From Hetaerina americana (Eukaryota > Arthropoda > Insecta > Odonata > Calopterygidae): DNA of 64,000 nucleotides. Of the stretch, positions 33,768 to 44,637 are shown piece by piece. The notes below the pieces were generated by a model. It worked only from the letters and a program-made list of their open reading frames with translations, had not been told where the DNA came from and did not search any database. The stretch spans positions 39,707,738 to 39,771,737 of the forward strand of contig JAKTNV010000005.1 in NCBI GenBank assembly GCA_022747635.1, written 5' to 3'. The translations under genes were made by a program, and so were the position numbers. Within the stretch, counting starts at the first letter, position 1, and each line of letters opens with the position of its first letter.

Positions 33768-35640
33768 ACAAATTATGACGTGGTGGAAGGGAAAAAATGA
33801 AAAATATCACTATCATGTGTTGAGTAGAATTATTCTCTTGGAGCCGTGCCACAGTTTCCGCGAAAAAATGAAATAATTGCTGACGTTCGCTTATTAATCT
33901 CCGGTTGATATTTCTTCTCCTCTCTAAATGTTTCCTCGGAATCGGGAAGAAAACGCCGTTGCTCCATTGGTGGACAGTCAATAGTTCCTCTTTCTATCTC
34001 TGGCAAGTCTTAACATGGCTCCACACTATTTGGGCAGGTTATACCACAAGGGTAAGATAAGGGAGGAAAACTCCAGGACAGATAAATATCAATATTCGTT
34101 CTTTTCTCGGCAAATCAGGAATCATAATAGTAAAAAGTCTATGTCATAGTATGAATAGTAAAAAAAATTCGTTCGTATTCGTGCATGTTCTCGTGTATAT
34201 TAGTTGCTTGTATATACATTTGTTAGTGCGTAAGTTAAAAAAATGTTGCATGAATAAATACGTCTGAGGGGGTGGGCATTATCATGTTTGTTTGTTTTGC
34301 ATTCAGTAGCATTCTCTTTTACAGGTGGTGTTAAGCCCCCGCTAAAAACCTTCGCGGTGGATTGTAGGGTATTTATTGGACGTAGATTTACAAACTAAAG
34401 CATTGTAAGGGAGGAAAAAATTGTGCGTCAAATGTTACGTCACCCTAATTCCTCGATTCTACTCTGTAACTACTTGCAATCTTACACTCTTGGTCCAGAT
34501 AAAGATTTACTTCATCAATTGAAAGAGCACTACTCCTGCTCAATTGGTTTTTTCCAATGTGATCAAGGTTTGTGATATGCTAACTAAAGCACATACCTGC
34601 AGGAATAACATCCAAAGATAAATAATTAGAATACTTACCAACATCTCGTAAATTGAGGTGATAATTAATATTTCAACTTGAATTTCACTTGGATATTTTA
34701 GTAATAAAATTGAAGTGTGGATCGAAAGCCTAGCACCTGACTCAGACTTCACAACCGCTTATTGGTATATTTGTTTATATTGGCAATATTTTTTCCAAGC
34801 GCTCATCATAATGACGAAACACGACAGGATGTAATTAATTTTTTCATATATTCAGCATTTGAGGGTGTAACATTAGTTTCAATGGAATGATAGGCATGGA
34901 TTTGATATACAATGACTTTTGATAATTTTAGTGCACTCAGATAGGCGACATTTATGTAGGGAAGTACTCGTTCCGCGGTTGACATTTCAACCGAATTGCC
35001 GAGAATTAAGTTGGATTTGGATGAAATTATACCACAGAAAGCGTTTTCCTCCTCGTGGTTTGAATTCCAAACTCCCCGAAAACTGGGTGCCCAATTTCGA
35101 ATAACATGACGAGATCGTGCTTACCTGGAGGTGTTGGTTTGCCCGTATTCACAACATGGGGATAATGCATTTACATCCACGATACAGCGAAACTCGGTAG
35201 GTTATAACTGGTACAATTGAATCTAATTATAACTAAGCCATTTATACAAATTTAAAGCCGAAATTACTGCTGACACAAAGGAGAGAAATAGGATTAAAAA
35301 AAAGGGCATCTCCAAATGCGGCAGACCACAACGAATCCTAACTGGCGTAACCGGAAATAATTGTACAAGAAAGGAATAATTTTAAACAAATTCATGAATC
35401 CGCAACTTCGCTGATGACTCGATGGCGGGCGGCAAAATTAAATAAGGGGTCGGCTGAAAACGCACGTGAACTTCTAGCTCGCACAGCTGCCACCACTCAG
35501 TCGAAGGGTCTGCCGGGTCAAATTCACGAAACCACGTGTCTGACTGTCACGCTGATGCACTCATTGGTCGCTAATGCATCAGGTAGCGACGGAATTATGT
35601 AAGCATTAAACGACTGCATTTCTAACACGCGCCACGGAGG
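33768..35640. other. Unassigned sequence
   Basis: No gene or repeat recognised. The minus-strand open frame at 33592-33981 has no domain. Confidence 0.4.
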
Positions 35641-36320
35641 TCATATTCAGGTGTGAGTCGGCGAACTACTGGTAGGAAGGTATACTATCACTTCCGCCTA
35701 TCGCGCGCGCGTGCGAATGACGAGCCTTGGGGAGGGCACGGGGGGAATGGGTGGGAGAGAGGGGAGGGTGCCGGAGGGAGAAAAGGGGGGTGCGTGAGTG
35801 GAGCGGGAGTGTCAGACACCAGCCCTCTTTCCCCTACTCTCTCCTCCCAACCTCCACCCCTTACCCCTCCTTCCTCCCCATCCCGTGATGAACCACACCC
35901 CCTCTCCCCAATGTCAACCCCTCCAATTTTCCTCCATCCCCGTTTCCTTGGTACTCCCTCTCTTTCCACTTCTCCCACACCCACCCCACTTCCCATCAAT
36001 AACATCTTCCTACCGATTCCCTTCTCTAACTGCTCTCTTCCCTGCCGACCACTCCCGGGTTATAGACGACGTCCTGCTTGTCTCCTTCTCCGTGGCATGT
36101 GTATGTGTGTGTGTGGAGACGTGTGGCGAGGGTAGGGAGATCAATGGTTGGCGGCTGTGCCTTTCTTTGACCTTTCGCCGGGAGCGTGAGAGTTAGGGGA
36201 CCAGGGACTTGGCGTGCGGCGGCTTGGAGTGGGTCGGATAGGGTTGGGGTGGGGAGAGATAGAGAGCGACCACAATGAAGAGGAAATGGAACAGAAAGAA
36301 TGGGATGGACTCGTAAATGG
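35641..36320. other. GC-rich island, purine block then pyrimidine block
   Basis: G/A-rich sequence (35720-35810) switches to strongly C/T-rich sequence (35820-36060), then back to G-rich (36180-36290). The open frames across it are rich in Pro, Ser and Leu or Gly and Glu and are compositional. A regulatory island is possible. Confidence 0.35.
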
Positions 36321-36584
36321 CAAAAAATAAAATATTCCTAGGGATCATCAACAATGACACAGGGTTATGGGCTTCAGCACAATAATCTTCCACTCAAACT
36401 TCAGGGATTTAATATATACGTTTAAATTCTGGCTCAAATTAATTATTAACCACATACCATATGGATGTTCATAAGTTTTTTCTTCAGGCTTGTATTATGA
36501 TAATTTTAATATTTCTCTCGATACGCAGATGTACAAACTCGATAATGTACGTTATCATTAAATTTTTGACAAGAAAGAACATTA
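36321..36584. other. AT-rich sequence, nothing recognised
   Basis: Short gap before the SINE cluster. Nothing recognised. Confidence 0.4.
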
Positions 36585-36712
36585 AGGTGAATCATGAACA
36601 ACCAAGCCTAAGGTGGGGGAAAACCCACCTATACGAGAATTAAACCGGCGATTCGGGATCCTACCCTATCGCCATAGAGGCTGGCGGACTCAGGACTTTA
36701 ACAGAATGCCAT
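36585..36712 (-). mobile_element. SINE3 fragment, diverged
   Basis: The reverse complement aligns with the SINE3 copy at 43464-43667 across the B box and the first part of the body: CGCCGGTTTAATTCTCG, GGTGGGTTTT and CACCTTAGGCTTGG here, against CGCGGGTTCGATTCCCG, GGTGAGTTTT and TACCTAGGGCTTGG there. It is old and lacks the tail. Confidence 0.6.
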
Positions 36713-37037
36713 GGCAAGGTTCCAATGAAGGCCTAGTTGCAGGGTAATGGTAACCTATCACGCAACGTGGACCAAATTTACACCTAATTGTGTGAGCAAT
36801 ATTTTCACCTTATCAAAGTTCTTCGAAGAAATCATATGCTCCTTCTCATGCTACCAACGCATAAACAAATTAAAATATATATGTAGATGATATTCAATTT
36901 TTTTTAAGATTTAAAAAGGCTTGTGCGAGTTCTAATATTGTTCTAAAGATGTTCTTCCACTGAATCCTTTGATTATTTTGGAAGATATTTCAAGTGAGTG
37001 TGATTTACATGGCGCATAACATGATTTACCGAGGCAC
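36713..37037. other. AT-rich spacer
   Basis: Nothing recognised. Confidence 0.4.
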
Positions 37038-37210
37038 GACGCCTCGTTAGCTTACCTGGATGAAGCACTCGGCCGAACATCGAGGGATCCGGGTTCAAAC
37101 CCCGGTCAAGACGAATGATTTTTACGCTTCTGAATGGTTGCATTTCAATGCACTTTATTGGATAACTCCGTAGAAAGTTACAATCCCGGTGTCTCCCTCA
37201 GTTTCTTTGA
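37038..37210 (+). mobile_element. SINE4, tRNA-derived, copy a
   Basis: The tRNA-like head starts GACGCCTCGTTAGCTTACC (A-box region), followed by the B box GGGTTCAAACCCC near 37090 and a body with GAATGATTTTTAC, a CATTTCAATGCAC stretch, AACTCCGTAGAAAGTTAC and CTCAGTTTCTTTG. Compared with copy b, the body is diverged. No functional tRNA fold is evident beyond the promoter boxes. Confidence 0.75.
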
Positions 37211-37360
37211 ACACAGAGTGTATCACATTACGAGTGTCAGAAGTAATACGTGATTGCGGGCTGATTTATGACTGCAAAAATATAAAAGCGACTAAGCGAC
37301 TATTAGACGAATAATCGTCACATCAACGGAGTATTCGAATCCCAAAATGTCTGTCCACTT
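37211..37360. other. Spacer between SINE4 copies
   Basis: Nothing recognised. Confidence 0.4.
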
Positions 37361-37537
37361 CCAAAGAAACTGCGGGAGATGCCACAACAGTAACTTTTAA
37401 CGGAGTCATCCGCTAATGTGCATTTCAATGCAACAATTTCAGGGTGTAAAAATCATTCGCCTTGACTGGGATTCGAACCCAGATCCCTCAATATCCAGTC
37501 GAGAGCTTTAGCCACTTAATCTATTGAGGCGTCGAGG
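37361..37537 (-). mobile_element. SINE4 copy b, full head and body
   Basis: On the minus strand: A box region TAGATTAAGTGGCTAAAG, B box GGGTTCGAATCCC near 37470, then GGCGAATGATTTTTACAC, ATTGTTGCATTGAAATGCAC, CGGATGACTCCGTTAAAAG and CTCCCGCAGTTTCTTTGG. It is the best-preserved copy of the family, and copies at 51905-52200 share its body. Confidence 0.8.
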
Positions 37538-37547
37538 CGAGCTATGG

Positions 37548-37651
37548 GACGCCTCGATAGCTTAAGTGGCTAAAGCACTCGACCGGATATTGAGGTATCT
37601 GGGTTCGAATCCCAGTCAAGGTGAATGATTTTTACACTCTGAAATTGTTGC
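37548..37651 (+). mobile_element. SINE4 copy c, head only
   Basis: A tRNA-like head with A box TAGCTTAAGTGG and B box GGGTTCGAATCCC, then GAATGATTTTTACACTCTG and ATTGTTG, where similarity stops. It lies head to head with copy b, 10 bp apart. Confidence 0.8.
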
Positions 37652-37794
37652 GTGTCTGTCCACATCGATGAATTTCCCTCATTTCTCATTTATTCTTCAA
37701 TTTCCCGGAATCTCCAATGTTTTCTCTATTCTTCCGGGTTTGGAGCATGTCTGGATAAAACTTTCCATAAAAGCAGTAATGTTGAATGACTAAA

Positions 37795-37905
37795 CGTCGT
37801 CGCAAAAACTCAATGATCAAGGTTGAATTAGAACTCATGACCTTCGGTTTATGCGTTGCGAGTTTTACCCACTTGATTAACCGGTTCAGGAGGTTACGCC
37901 CACAT
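37795..37905 (-). mobile_element. Possible tRNA-like SINE head, degraded
   Basis: The minus strand has GGTTAATCAAGTGGGTAAAA (A-box-like) near 37870-37890 and a B-box-like GAGTTCTAATTCAACC near 37822-37840, with tRNA-like spacing. The family is not clear. Confidence 0.4.
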
Positions 37906-38929
37906 TAAACACTAGGATCTTTAATTAATATCAGTGTATATCCTTCGAATATATTTTCACTCGATTTTTCACAAAAATCCCTATAATTCCCCTCGGCATT
38001 CGAGTTGGTTTTAAGTTGCTAAGGGAATGCAACATTATTTCCTCTCTTTCCTGTATTTTTTTTAAATGCAAGACCACACATAAAGACCGAACGACTTAAT
38101 GGTGTGCGTACTCATTTCAACTTTCTTCGACGTGGTCCTTTTCGAGGACTCTCCGCGGCTCAAACGAAACACGGGAAAATAGAAGAACGGCAATGCACCA
38201 CTTGAACTGCTTAAGGTTCGCGCGCTCTCCCAAGATACTACTTCAGTGGGACTCGACTGTTGATTTTCAGGAGCATAAGGGGCGATAAAAGAGGTTATGT
38301 AAGCATAGCTCCACAGTCTCGAGTCGAGGAAAATGTACACATTTTCCATGCTCATTTTTCTTAAGATAAACCGAAGGAGATTTTATTTGCGGAGTTTTTA
38401 AAATTTGAAGATTCATTATAATTGGTCGAAACACAGATGCTCGTTTTTTATGGTACCTAGATAAAATTCTCAAACCAAATTGACGCCAGATAAGTAGAGC
38501 ACGGAGAAAATGGAATTGGAAAATGAAAATGGCCAGCCAATGAATATCATTATTACAAGAAAACTTATGGTTTGAGAAGTAATTTTGTATCAAATGAGAT
38601 TAGAGATAAGATAAATTTACTCTTTATACATTGAAAAACATACAAACATTATAATGATTTGATTTGAAACGGACAAAATTAGTTGCTTCGACATATTTTA
38701 CCACTTTTAAAGTATAGCTTTGGAATTACTTCAATATAAACTTTTTCTTTGTCAAAGAATTCTTGGAGTTTTAATTTCATATCACTTGCGGGCATAAAAG
38801 ATATTACATTTCTGACATGTACTTTACTTGATGTACCTTAAATTATCAGTGTCAGTATCTCGATCCTAAGATAAGTTTACTGAAGTTCTCCATTATTCTC
38901 TATTCATCGCTAATTCTCTCACCCCCTAA
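37906..38929. other. Unassigned sequence
   Basis: No gene or repeat recognised. Confidence 0.4.
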
Positions 38930-39487
38930 CAGTTGCTCTTCCCTTCAATTTTCCCTTTAATTATGACTCTAACTGATCCATTGTGCCTTAAATTCCGTCC
39001 AATCAATCCATTTAGTTCTTTTTTGGAGTCCACCAAAATTCCCTTTCCATATCTGCCCTTTTATATGCATTTTCTACCTCAATTTTTCAGCCCATTTCAT
39101 CTTCAGCTTTTCCTCCCAGCACCACGTTACAAAGGCTTCTATTATTCGCCGTTTCACTTTTACAGTTTGCCATGCCTCTGATCCATAGAGTGATGCTCCA
39201 TGAGAATGTTTTGACGAACTGCTCCCTTGATTGCAACTTCAGATTATTTGAACATAGCAGTCGTCTCTCTTTCATGAACACCTTCTTTGCTTGAGCCAGT
39301 CTCTTCCCTTGATGCCGGTCGAGCTTCTTCGATTCCAAGTCACACTCTTGCTTAGGAAGATTAAGGATTTCACTTGCTCTAATTTCACTCCTTGAATTAT
39401 CATGTCTGTCTTCGGGCACTTTCTTCGACCTACAAAAATTCTAATTTCCTCCTTGTTTATGCTTATATTAAATTGGAGGTGATTGGA
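38930..39487 (-). pseudogene. Decayed RTE-type LINE fragment (C-terminal reverse transcriptase region)
   Basis: Two overlapping minus-strand frames give the order GVKLEQVKSLIFLSKSV (for GQKLEQVEQFTYLGSV), then a block ending KRLAQAKKVFMKERRLLCSN (for RRIALGKEAFTRRRELM), then LQSREQFVKTFSWSITLW (for VKKRLVKTLIWSVAMYGAETW). A further diverged stretch corresponds to the AFEMWVWRRM region towards 39090. There are frameshifts and stops. It is a more distant subfamily than the copies at 2445 and 41078. Confidence 0.85.
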
Positions 39488-39567
39488 CATTACAAGGATA
39501 CCTTTAAATTACATTACAATACCTTAAACAAGGTATTGTAATGTAATGTAAAGGTATCCTTGTAATG
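39488..39567. repeat. Near-perfect hairpin, 38-bp arms
   Basis: 39488-39525 and 39530-39567 are reverse complements with one mismatch and a 4-base loop (AAAC). The arms contain CATTACAAGGATACC and ACATTACAATACCTT. The hairpin starts exactly where the LINE relic ends. Confidence 0.9.
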
Positions 39568-40281
39568 CAATGAAATAAAATTAACCTTTTCTTACCTAAA
39601 ATGAAAAGTTAAATTCACCTTTTTATTTACGAAACATAAAATATTTTCCAATTCTCAAAATGCAAAGCAATGAAACAAAATTAAACTCTAATCAAACAGT
39701 GCGATGCACGCGTTACAAGAAGTAATGAACCATTTAAACTTCACAATGCATAGCCGATCTTGGTTAATTCGATCTTTCCGCATAACATCTCAAACAATTC
39801 AAACTATAAGTTATTGGACGAAGCAACAAAACGAGAAACAGGAAATATAAAAAAGAAATATAGAAACACGGAATGGCATAAGGACTTAGAAGTTGTCGCC
39901 TGGCTCGCTTGGTGCAAATTTCTGTTGCGCAAGCCCGACTGGCGTGCTACATAACATTCAAGGGGCTCTCGCTAGAACGGAATTGCAAGAGGGAGAAGCT
40001 GAATTGATGACCCCCCGGAGAGGGGGAGGGGAAGGGAACAGAAGTAACCCCCCGGGGGTCCGGGAAAAGATTAGGGTCTTCAGCATTGGGGACGGGTGGG
40101 AAGAAAGGGGAGTGTGTATTGGAAAGTGGGCTCTGAGTGAATGTTCCGTTTGGGGATGCGGAAATCAGCGATAGCGTTGAAGTGCTGCACCAATAACCAT
40201 CAATTGTAAGAAATTCGACGATTCAAATTTCTTAAGATTGATTTTCACATATATAAGGATAATCGGGGGATTATAAGACAT
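39568..40281. other. Unassigned sequence
   Basis: AT-rich except for a G-rich patch at about 40005-40140. Nothing recognised. Confidence 0.4.
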
Positions 40282-40306
40282 TTATATATATATACATATA
40301 TATATA
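40282..40306. repeat. TA-rich tract at the left of mariner B copy B
   Basis: Mostly (TA)n with one C. It continues on the other side of the mariner (41060-41077), so the transposon entered a (TA)n tract. Confidence 0.8.
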
Positions 40307-41059
40307 CGAGGGTCATCCGGAAAGTAGTACCCGTTCGTGCCGCATGAAGTGCTGATGACGCGAGTAGCCGCTGGACGAGGTCAGATAGCTTCAGTAGCTT
40401 GTCTGCCTTCTCTGAGCCAAGTTGCGTGACGCTAGCATTGCCTGTGTTGTTTCTGTGATTGTTTACAATGTTTAAAAAAATTGAGAACGCCGCCAGTTGT
40501 GAAGTGAGGGCAGTGATTAAATTCCTCAATGCAAGAAACGTTCGCCCATGTGATATTCATCGCCAATTAAAGGAGGTGTATGGAGACAATGTAATGGACG
40601 AGTCGTCTGTTCGGCGGTGGTGTCGCAACTTCAACATGGGGAGGGGGAACACACACGACGATGAGCGTTCGGGGAGACCGTCTGTCATTACAGACCAACT
40701 GGTGAGCTCAGTTGACGAATTCGTGAGGAACGATCGGCGCGTCACAATTGATGACATCTGTGAGCATTTTCCCAATGTTTCTCGAACAATTGTTCATGAA
40801 ATTGTTAAACACCATCTGCATTATGCAAAAATTTGTGCAAGATGGGTCCCTCGCGTATCTCAATGAGCTGGCGGCGAAGGACTATGCAGCAGGAATACAG
40901 AAACTTGTCACACGTTATGACAAATGCCTTAATTTGCTTGGAGATTATGTTGAGAAGTAGTTTAAAGTATCCTCTTTCAAATAAAATTTTTTATGTTTGT
41001 TAATATTTACTTTTGTGTCTTTATTTCACGAACGGGTACTACTTTCCGGATGACCCTCG
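40307..41059 (+). mobile_element. Internally deleted mariner family B, copy B
   Basis: A 753-bp copy of the element at 25229-25980, in the opposite orientation. Both ends are complete (CGAGGGTCATCCGG and its complement) and flanked by TA. I found only one internal base difference by eye (near 40399) and one terminal base, so the copies are very young or were recently homogenised. Confidence 0.95.
40468..40866 (+). CDS. Mariner transposase DNA-binding domain only (deletion derivative, copy B)
   Basis: The same 132-residue open frame as at 25422-25820, and the translated residues are identical. It holds two helix-turn-helix regions up to the WVPR linker, then a stop. The C-terminal remnant of the transposase follows in another frame (40850-40960). 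The absence of any change between copies fits recent spread of the already deleted element by a transposase supplied from elsewhere. Confidence 0.85.
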   Translation: MFKKIENAASCEVRAVIKFLNARNVRPCDIHRQLKEVYGDNVMDESSVRRWCRNFNMGRGNTHDDERSGRPSVITDQLVSSVDEFVRNDRRVTIDDICEHFPNVSRTIVHEIVKHHLHYAKICARWVPRVSQ

Positions 41060-41077
41060 TATATATATATATATATA
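41060..41077. repeat. (TA)n between mariner B and the truncated LINE
   Basis: Eighteen bases of TA repeat. It supplies the mariner's right TA duplication and abuts the 5' truncation point of the LINE. Confidence 0.85.
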
Positions 41078-41403
41078 ACAAATGAGGAAGTACTTGGTAT
41101 GGTGGGCGAAGAGAGGGGTTTGTTGGGAGAAATCCTATAGAGGCAGGAAAAGTGGATGAAGGGGGTGTTGACCGGCAGTGGGATGTTGAAGACTGTGATG
41201 GAGGGGAGAATGTTGGGCAAAAGAGGAAAGGGAAGGAATAGGATAGGGATGTTGGACGGGATGAAGGGAGGAAGAAAGTACTCAGAGATGAAGAGGGACC
41301 TGATATAGAGTAGGATGATGGATTTTGTGTTTTGTTAGGAGTAATAAAATGTTTGTTTGGTAGTTGTGTCCATCCAAAAACCTACCTTAACCGGTGGATT
41401 ACC

Positions 41404-41408
<5 letters not shown>
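41078..41408 (+). mobile_element. 5'-truncated copy of the RTE-type LINE
   Basis: This matches the last 330 bp of the element at 2445-5816 almost base for base, from the TNEEVLGMVGEERGL codons through the ORF stop near 41308 and the whole 3' UTR, ending AACCGGTGGATTACCTTGA. One Trp codon is changed to TAG (near 41138). The short length is typical of incomplete reverse transcription. Both ends are (TA)n. Confidence 0.9.
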
Positions 41409-41502
<94 letters not shown>

Positions 41503-41503
41503 C

Positions 41504-41560
<57 letters not shown>
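41409..41560. repeat. Long (TA)n microsatellite after the LINE 3' end
   Basis: About 150 bp of TA with three interspersed TACA variants, directly following the LINE. Tyr-Ile open frames in both directions over it are artefacts. Confidence 0.95.
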
Positions 41561-41564
<4 letters not shown>

Positions 41565-42755
41565 AATTACGGGCATATATTTGTAGAAAATTATTATGAT
41601 TCAATTACCTCATGCTTATTGCTGAATCTGGAGTATGAAATTCTCAAATAGTGGAGCCAAATAATCATGACATTAATATCAAATAGCTAGCTAAAGAAAA
41701 TTAATATTGAACAATTGTATTTTAGTTAACTGTGCATATCCATCCTTGTAAGTAGTATCCGAAATAAGTCTAAACAATATAGATTGCATCCGACTGGGGC
41801 GAAATTACTAAAGTCGATTTATCCATTTGTTATTATCATTTTTTTGAATAATCATTTTATATTGTGTCACACAACAATTGTGGTCTAAGGCTTTATTTAT
41901 ATATTTACGATAATGCCATATGCATACATAATTATATTATTCCAGCTGAGAATAGAAATACATTTAATTCCCTTTTAATCTGATCTGAATATTCAACGCC
42001 ACGAAATCCCCAGAAATAAACAAATAAACTGTCTATTGAACATTAAATATAAATTTGCATTATTAAAGATGAAAAAAAATCAATTGAATTGAAATAATCC
42101 ACAACCAGGTGATTTCATTTTCTACCTTCAATTTTTGATAACGACAATATCTTGGTGGGCATATCTAAATGCTACGCATGGAATTCAAGGAAACCGCATT
42201 TCTAACTTTCATTCGGATATATTTCATATGAAATATTTTATATACGAATTCGGTACTTTTGAAAACTGACCGATAATAGCAGTTAATATCGAAAAATTCG
42301 ATAAAAAGGTAAGGGGGGATTTAATTGAATAGTGAACGAAATAGTTAGCACATTTTATTCCAAAAAAAGTAATAATTCAGCGAGCTGAAACCTTTTTGGC
42401 CAGAAGTTAATATCTTTCTTTCCTTTCTTAATTTGAGGTCAAATTGAAAGAACTTGAAAGACAAAAATATAGCTGGCATATTAAAATCCATCTAAAAATA
42501 TTTATTGCACCAATTTTGAAAGAGCGGCTATTTACGAACTGTTCTAAATTCGCACGGAAAGATTATGAAAAATAGGCATGTGACCTTAGAAGGGTTTGAA
42601 ATTAATTTTACGTGAGTATATTTCAGTCTAGCTGCTTCCTTTGCGGGCACTGTAATGCTCGGAGTTGTAGTGCCTCGTTCCCAGTTCACGGAGGTAAACA
42701 CGAATCAGCCATCGCCACCTATGCAAACCCAGAGGTAAAAAAGTGCTAAATTAAC
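41561..42755. other. AT-rich sequence, nothing recognised
   Basis: No gene, RNA or repeat family recognised. Confidence 0.45.
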
Positions 42756-43065
42756 AACAATGTTCGTCAAAGGGTGGGACAGAGAGATGGGGAGTTGGAT
42801 TGGGTGGTGTGGGATGTGGAGGGAGAACGTCTGGGGTGAGTTGCCGGGAGACTGCTTTGGGAAGAAGCGGAGGGGACGAGAAAGGGAATTCCGTCTTTTT
42901 TTCACTTTTCCTTCCCGCTCGGAGGGAGGGAAACGGAGACAAAGGGAAGAGAAGGGGGAGGAGGAGGAGATAGGGGTCATGAAGTGGAAAGGCGGGGAAG
43001 TTTGCTGGCAATTCCGCAGGGGTTTGTAAGTGGAGCAGTGGGGTGGTTTTCGAGGGAATGCCGCT
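42756..43065. other. G-rich island
   Basis: Purine-biased, GC-rich block with GGGAGG and GAGGAGG runs. Open frames on both strands are compositional. Confidence 0.35.
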
Positions 43066-43463
43066 TGGGTATGAGTGTGAGTAGGACTTGTTTTCATCGC
43101 CGCACTCTCATTCCTGCTTTCATTTGTTCTCTTTCAACAATTCATCCACACGCGTACCCTTACAGCTACATCACATCTTCAAGCCGCTACATTTGCATGC
43201 TGTGGGGAGAGTTCGGGTAATATCTTTTTCAAGGTGTAACAGCAGGGATTTACAGATTTATTTGTTAATTTTTCGAAGATGGCATGAAGATCTTTCTGGC
43301 GAAGATTGGTGTAATCAGGTGCTTCTCCTTTGTTTAGTAGTGATTAACATGCACTTTGGAATATGGGGGAATATATATTTATTTAAATAAATTTGAACAA
43401 ATCAGTACGTGTAGTTTGTTTTCTTGTTCCGTCTGCATTTACAGGAGTAAACTCGACTGGCCA
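43066..43463. other. Unassigned sequence
   Basis: Nothing recognised. Confidence 0.4.
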
Positions 43464-43667
43464 AATATTTATTTATTTATTTATTTAGTATAAGTCCGAA
43501 AACAGCACATTTTGGCCTTTACATCGAACTATTAACAACGATAACAATGAACACGTTTTACAAACACCCAAGCCCTAGGTAGATAAAAACTCACCCAGGC
43601 GGGAATCGAACCCGCGACCCTTGGAATAGCAGACGAGGACGTTACTCCGCCGCCACCGGGGTCGGCA
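43464..43667 (-). mobile_element. SINE3, tRNA-derived, complete copy
   Basis: On the minus strand it starts GCCGACCCCGGTGGCGGCGG at 43665, with the B box GGGTTCGATTCCC near 43595, a body with GGGTGAGTTTTTATCTACC and GTTCGATGTAAAGGCC, and a tail of about five TAAA units (plus strand ATTT, 43467-43487). Length is about 200 bp. The tRNA-like part merges into a unique body, so it is a SINE and not a tRNA gene. Confidence 0.8.
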
Positions 43668-44637
43668 TTTTCCGTAAGTCTTCGCCTAGCTTTTTCTCTT
43701 TCCCTTGGAGAGGTTTTCATCTTAGTTTATGCAATTATCAACACTTAATTTCCTTTACATTACTTTTTGACAACTAGCGCCGATGTCATTTCAGCTTCCT
43801 CTGATTATTTAATTACAAAATTCATCGATGGGCCCCCAGAAAGGATTGTAATCTGATATAAGTGCAGCCGAGGTAGCTGAAAAGAGGCTATTCCTGTTTT
43901 ACATTTCGTTTAAAGACCCATTAAATGAAAAAAATAATTCTTTATAACTGATACATTTATCGGAGGGATTGTGGTTACCGATGGCGAGGTTTGCGATCAG
44001 GCTTACCTCTATTCCGGATATGAGAATTCCCTAGGTTTATTAAGGTATCCTACCCAAAATATTTTTTATTTCGACATATAAATTGCAGTGAGCCCCTCTA
44101 GGGCAAGGGTGTCTTCTTCACCCACTTTTTCCCTATCAACTTTCGTACCATTTGCTTTCTGACTTTCACTTGTGCAATTTTTTTAAAAATTTGGTTTCCA
44201 CGAATCTGAGGATTGACAAAACTTTTATAGCATTTCCACGGCTTTCATGTTGAAAATTAACCAGAAAAATTTGAGGAGGCCTTGAAATGTTAAAGAACTA
44301 TAGATGACAAGGATTAGTTTTAAATTGTTGATCATTTTCACAAAAAGCTTGCATTTTATAATTGGTGGTTTCAGGCACGACTGTGAGCAATCGATTCATT
44401 TAAATAGTACATTTAAAAAAAATTACGATTGGTTTTGACGAACATCGTCGTTATCTTGTATTATTGATTAAGAAGAGTAAGCATATGCAGAGTATCTTTG
44501 TCCCCAACCCTGATTTATTAACTTAAAAAGAGACATGATTACCCTTCCTGATCACTGATACCAAATGATGACAATCTTCATCGAGGGCCGTGCTCTTTTT
44601 TAAAGCATTTGTGAAATGATATGAAATGAAGAGAGGC
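43668..44637. other. AT-rich sequence, nothing recognised
   Basis: No gene or repeat recognised. Confidence 0.4.

Noticed and set aside
33592..33981. 129-codon minus-strand frame opposite the small ORF
   Set aside because: No domain; probably chance.
37038..37651. Functional tRNA genes
   Set aside because: A and B boxes are clear, but acceptor and anticodon arms do not close into a tRNA and the sequence continues into a shared non-tRNA body; these are SINE heads. The same holds for 19870, 43600, 60210 and 63510.
41332..41651. Tyr-Ile open frames on both strands
   Set aside because: Translations of the (TA)n microsatellite.
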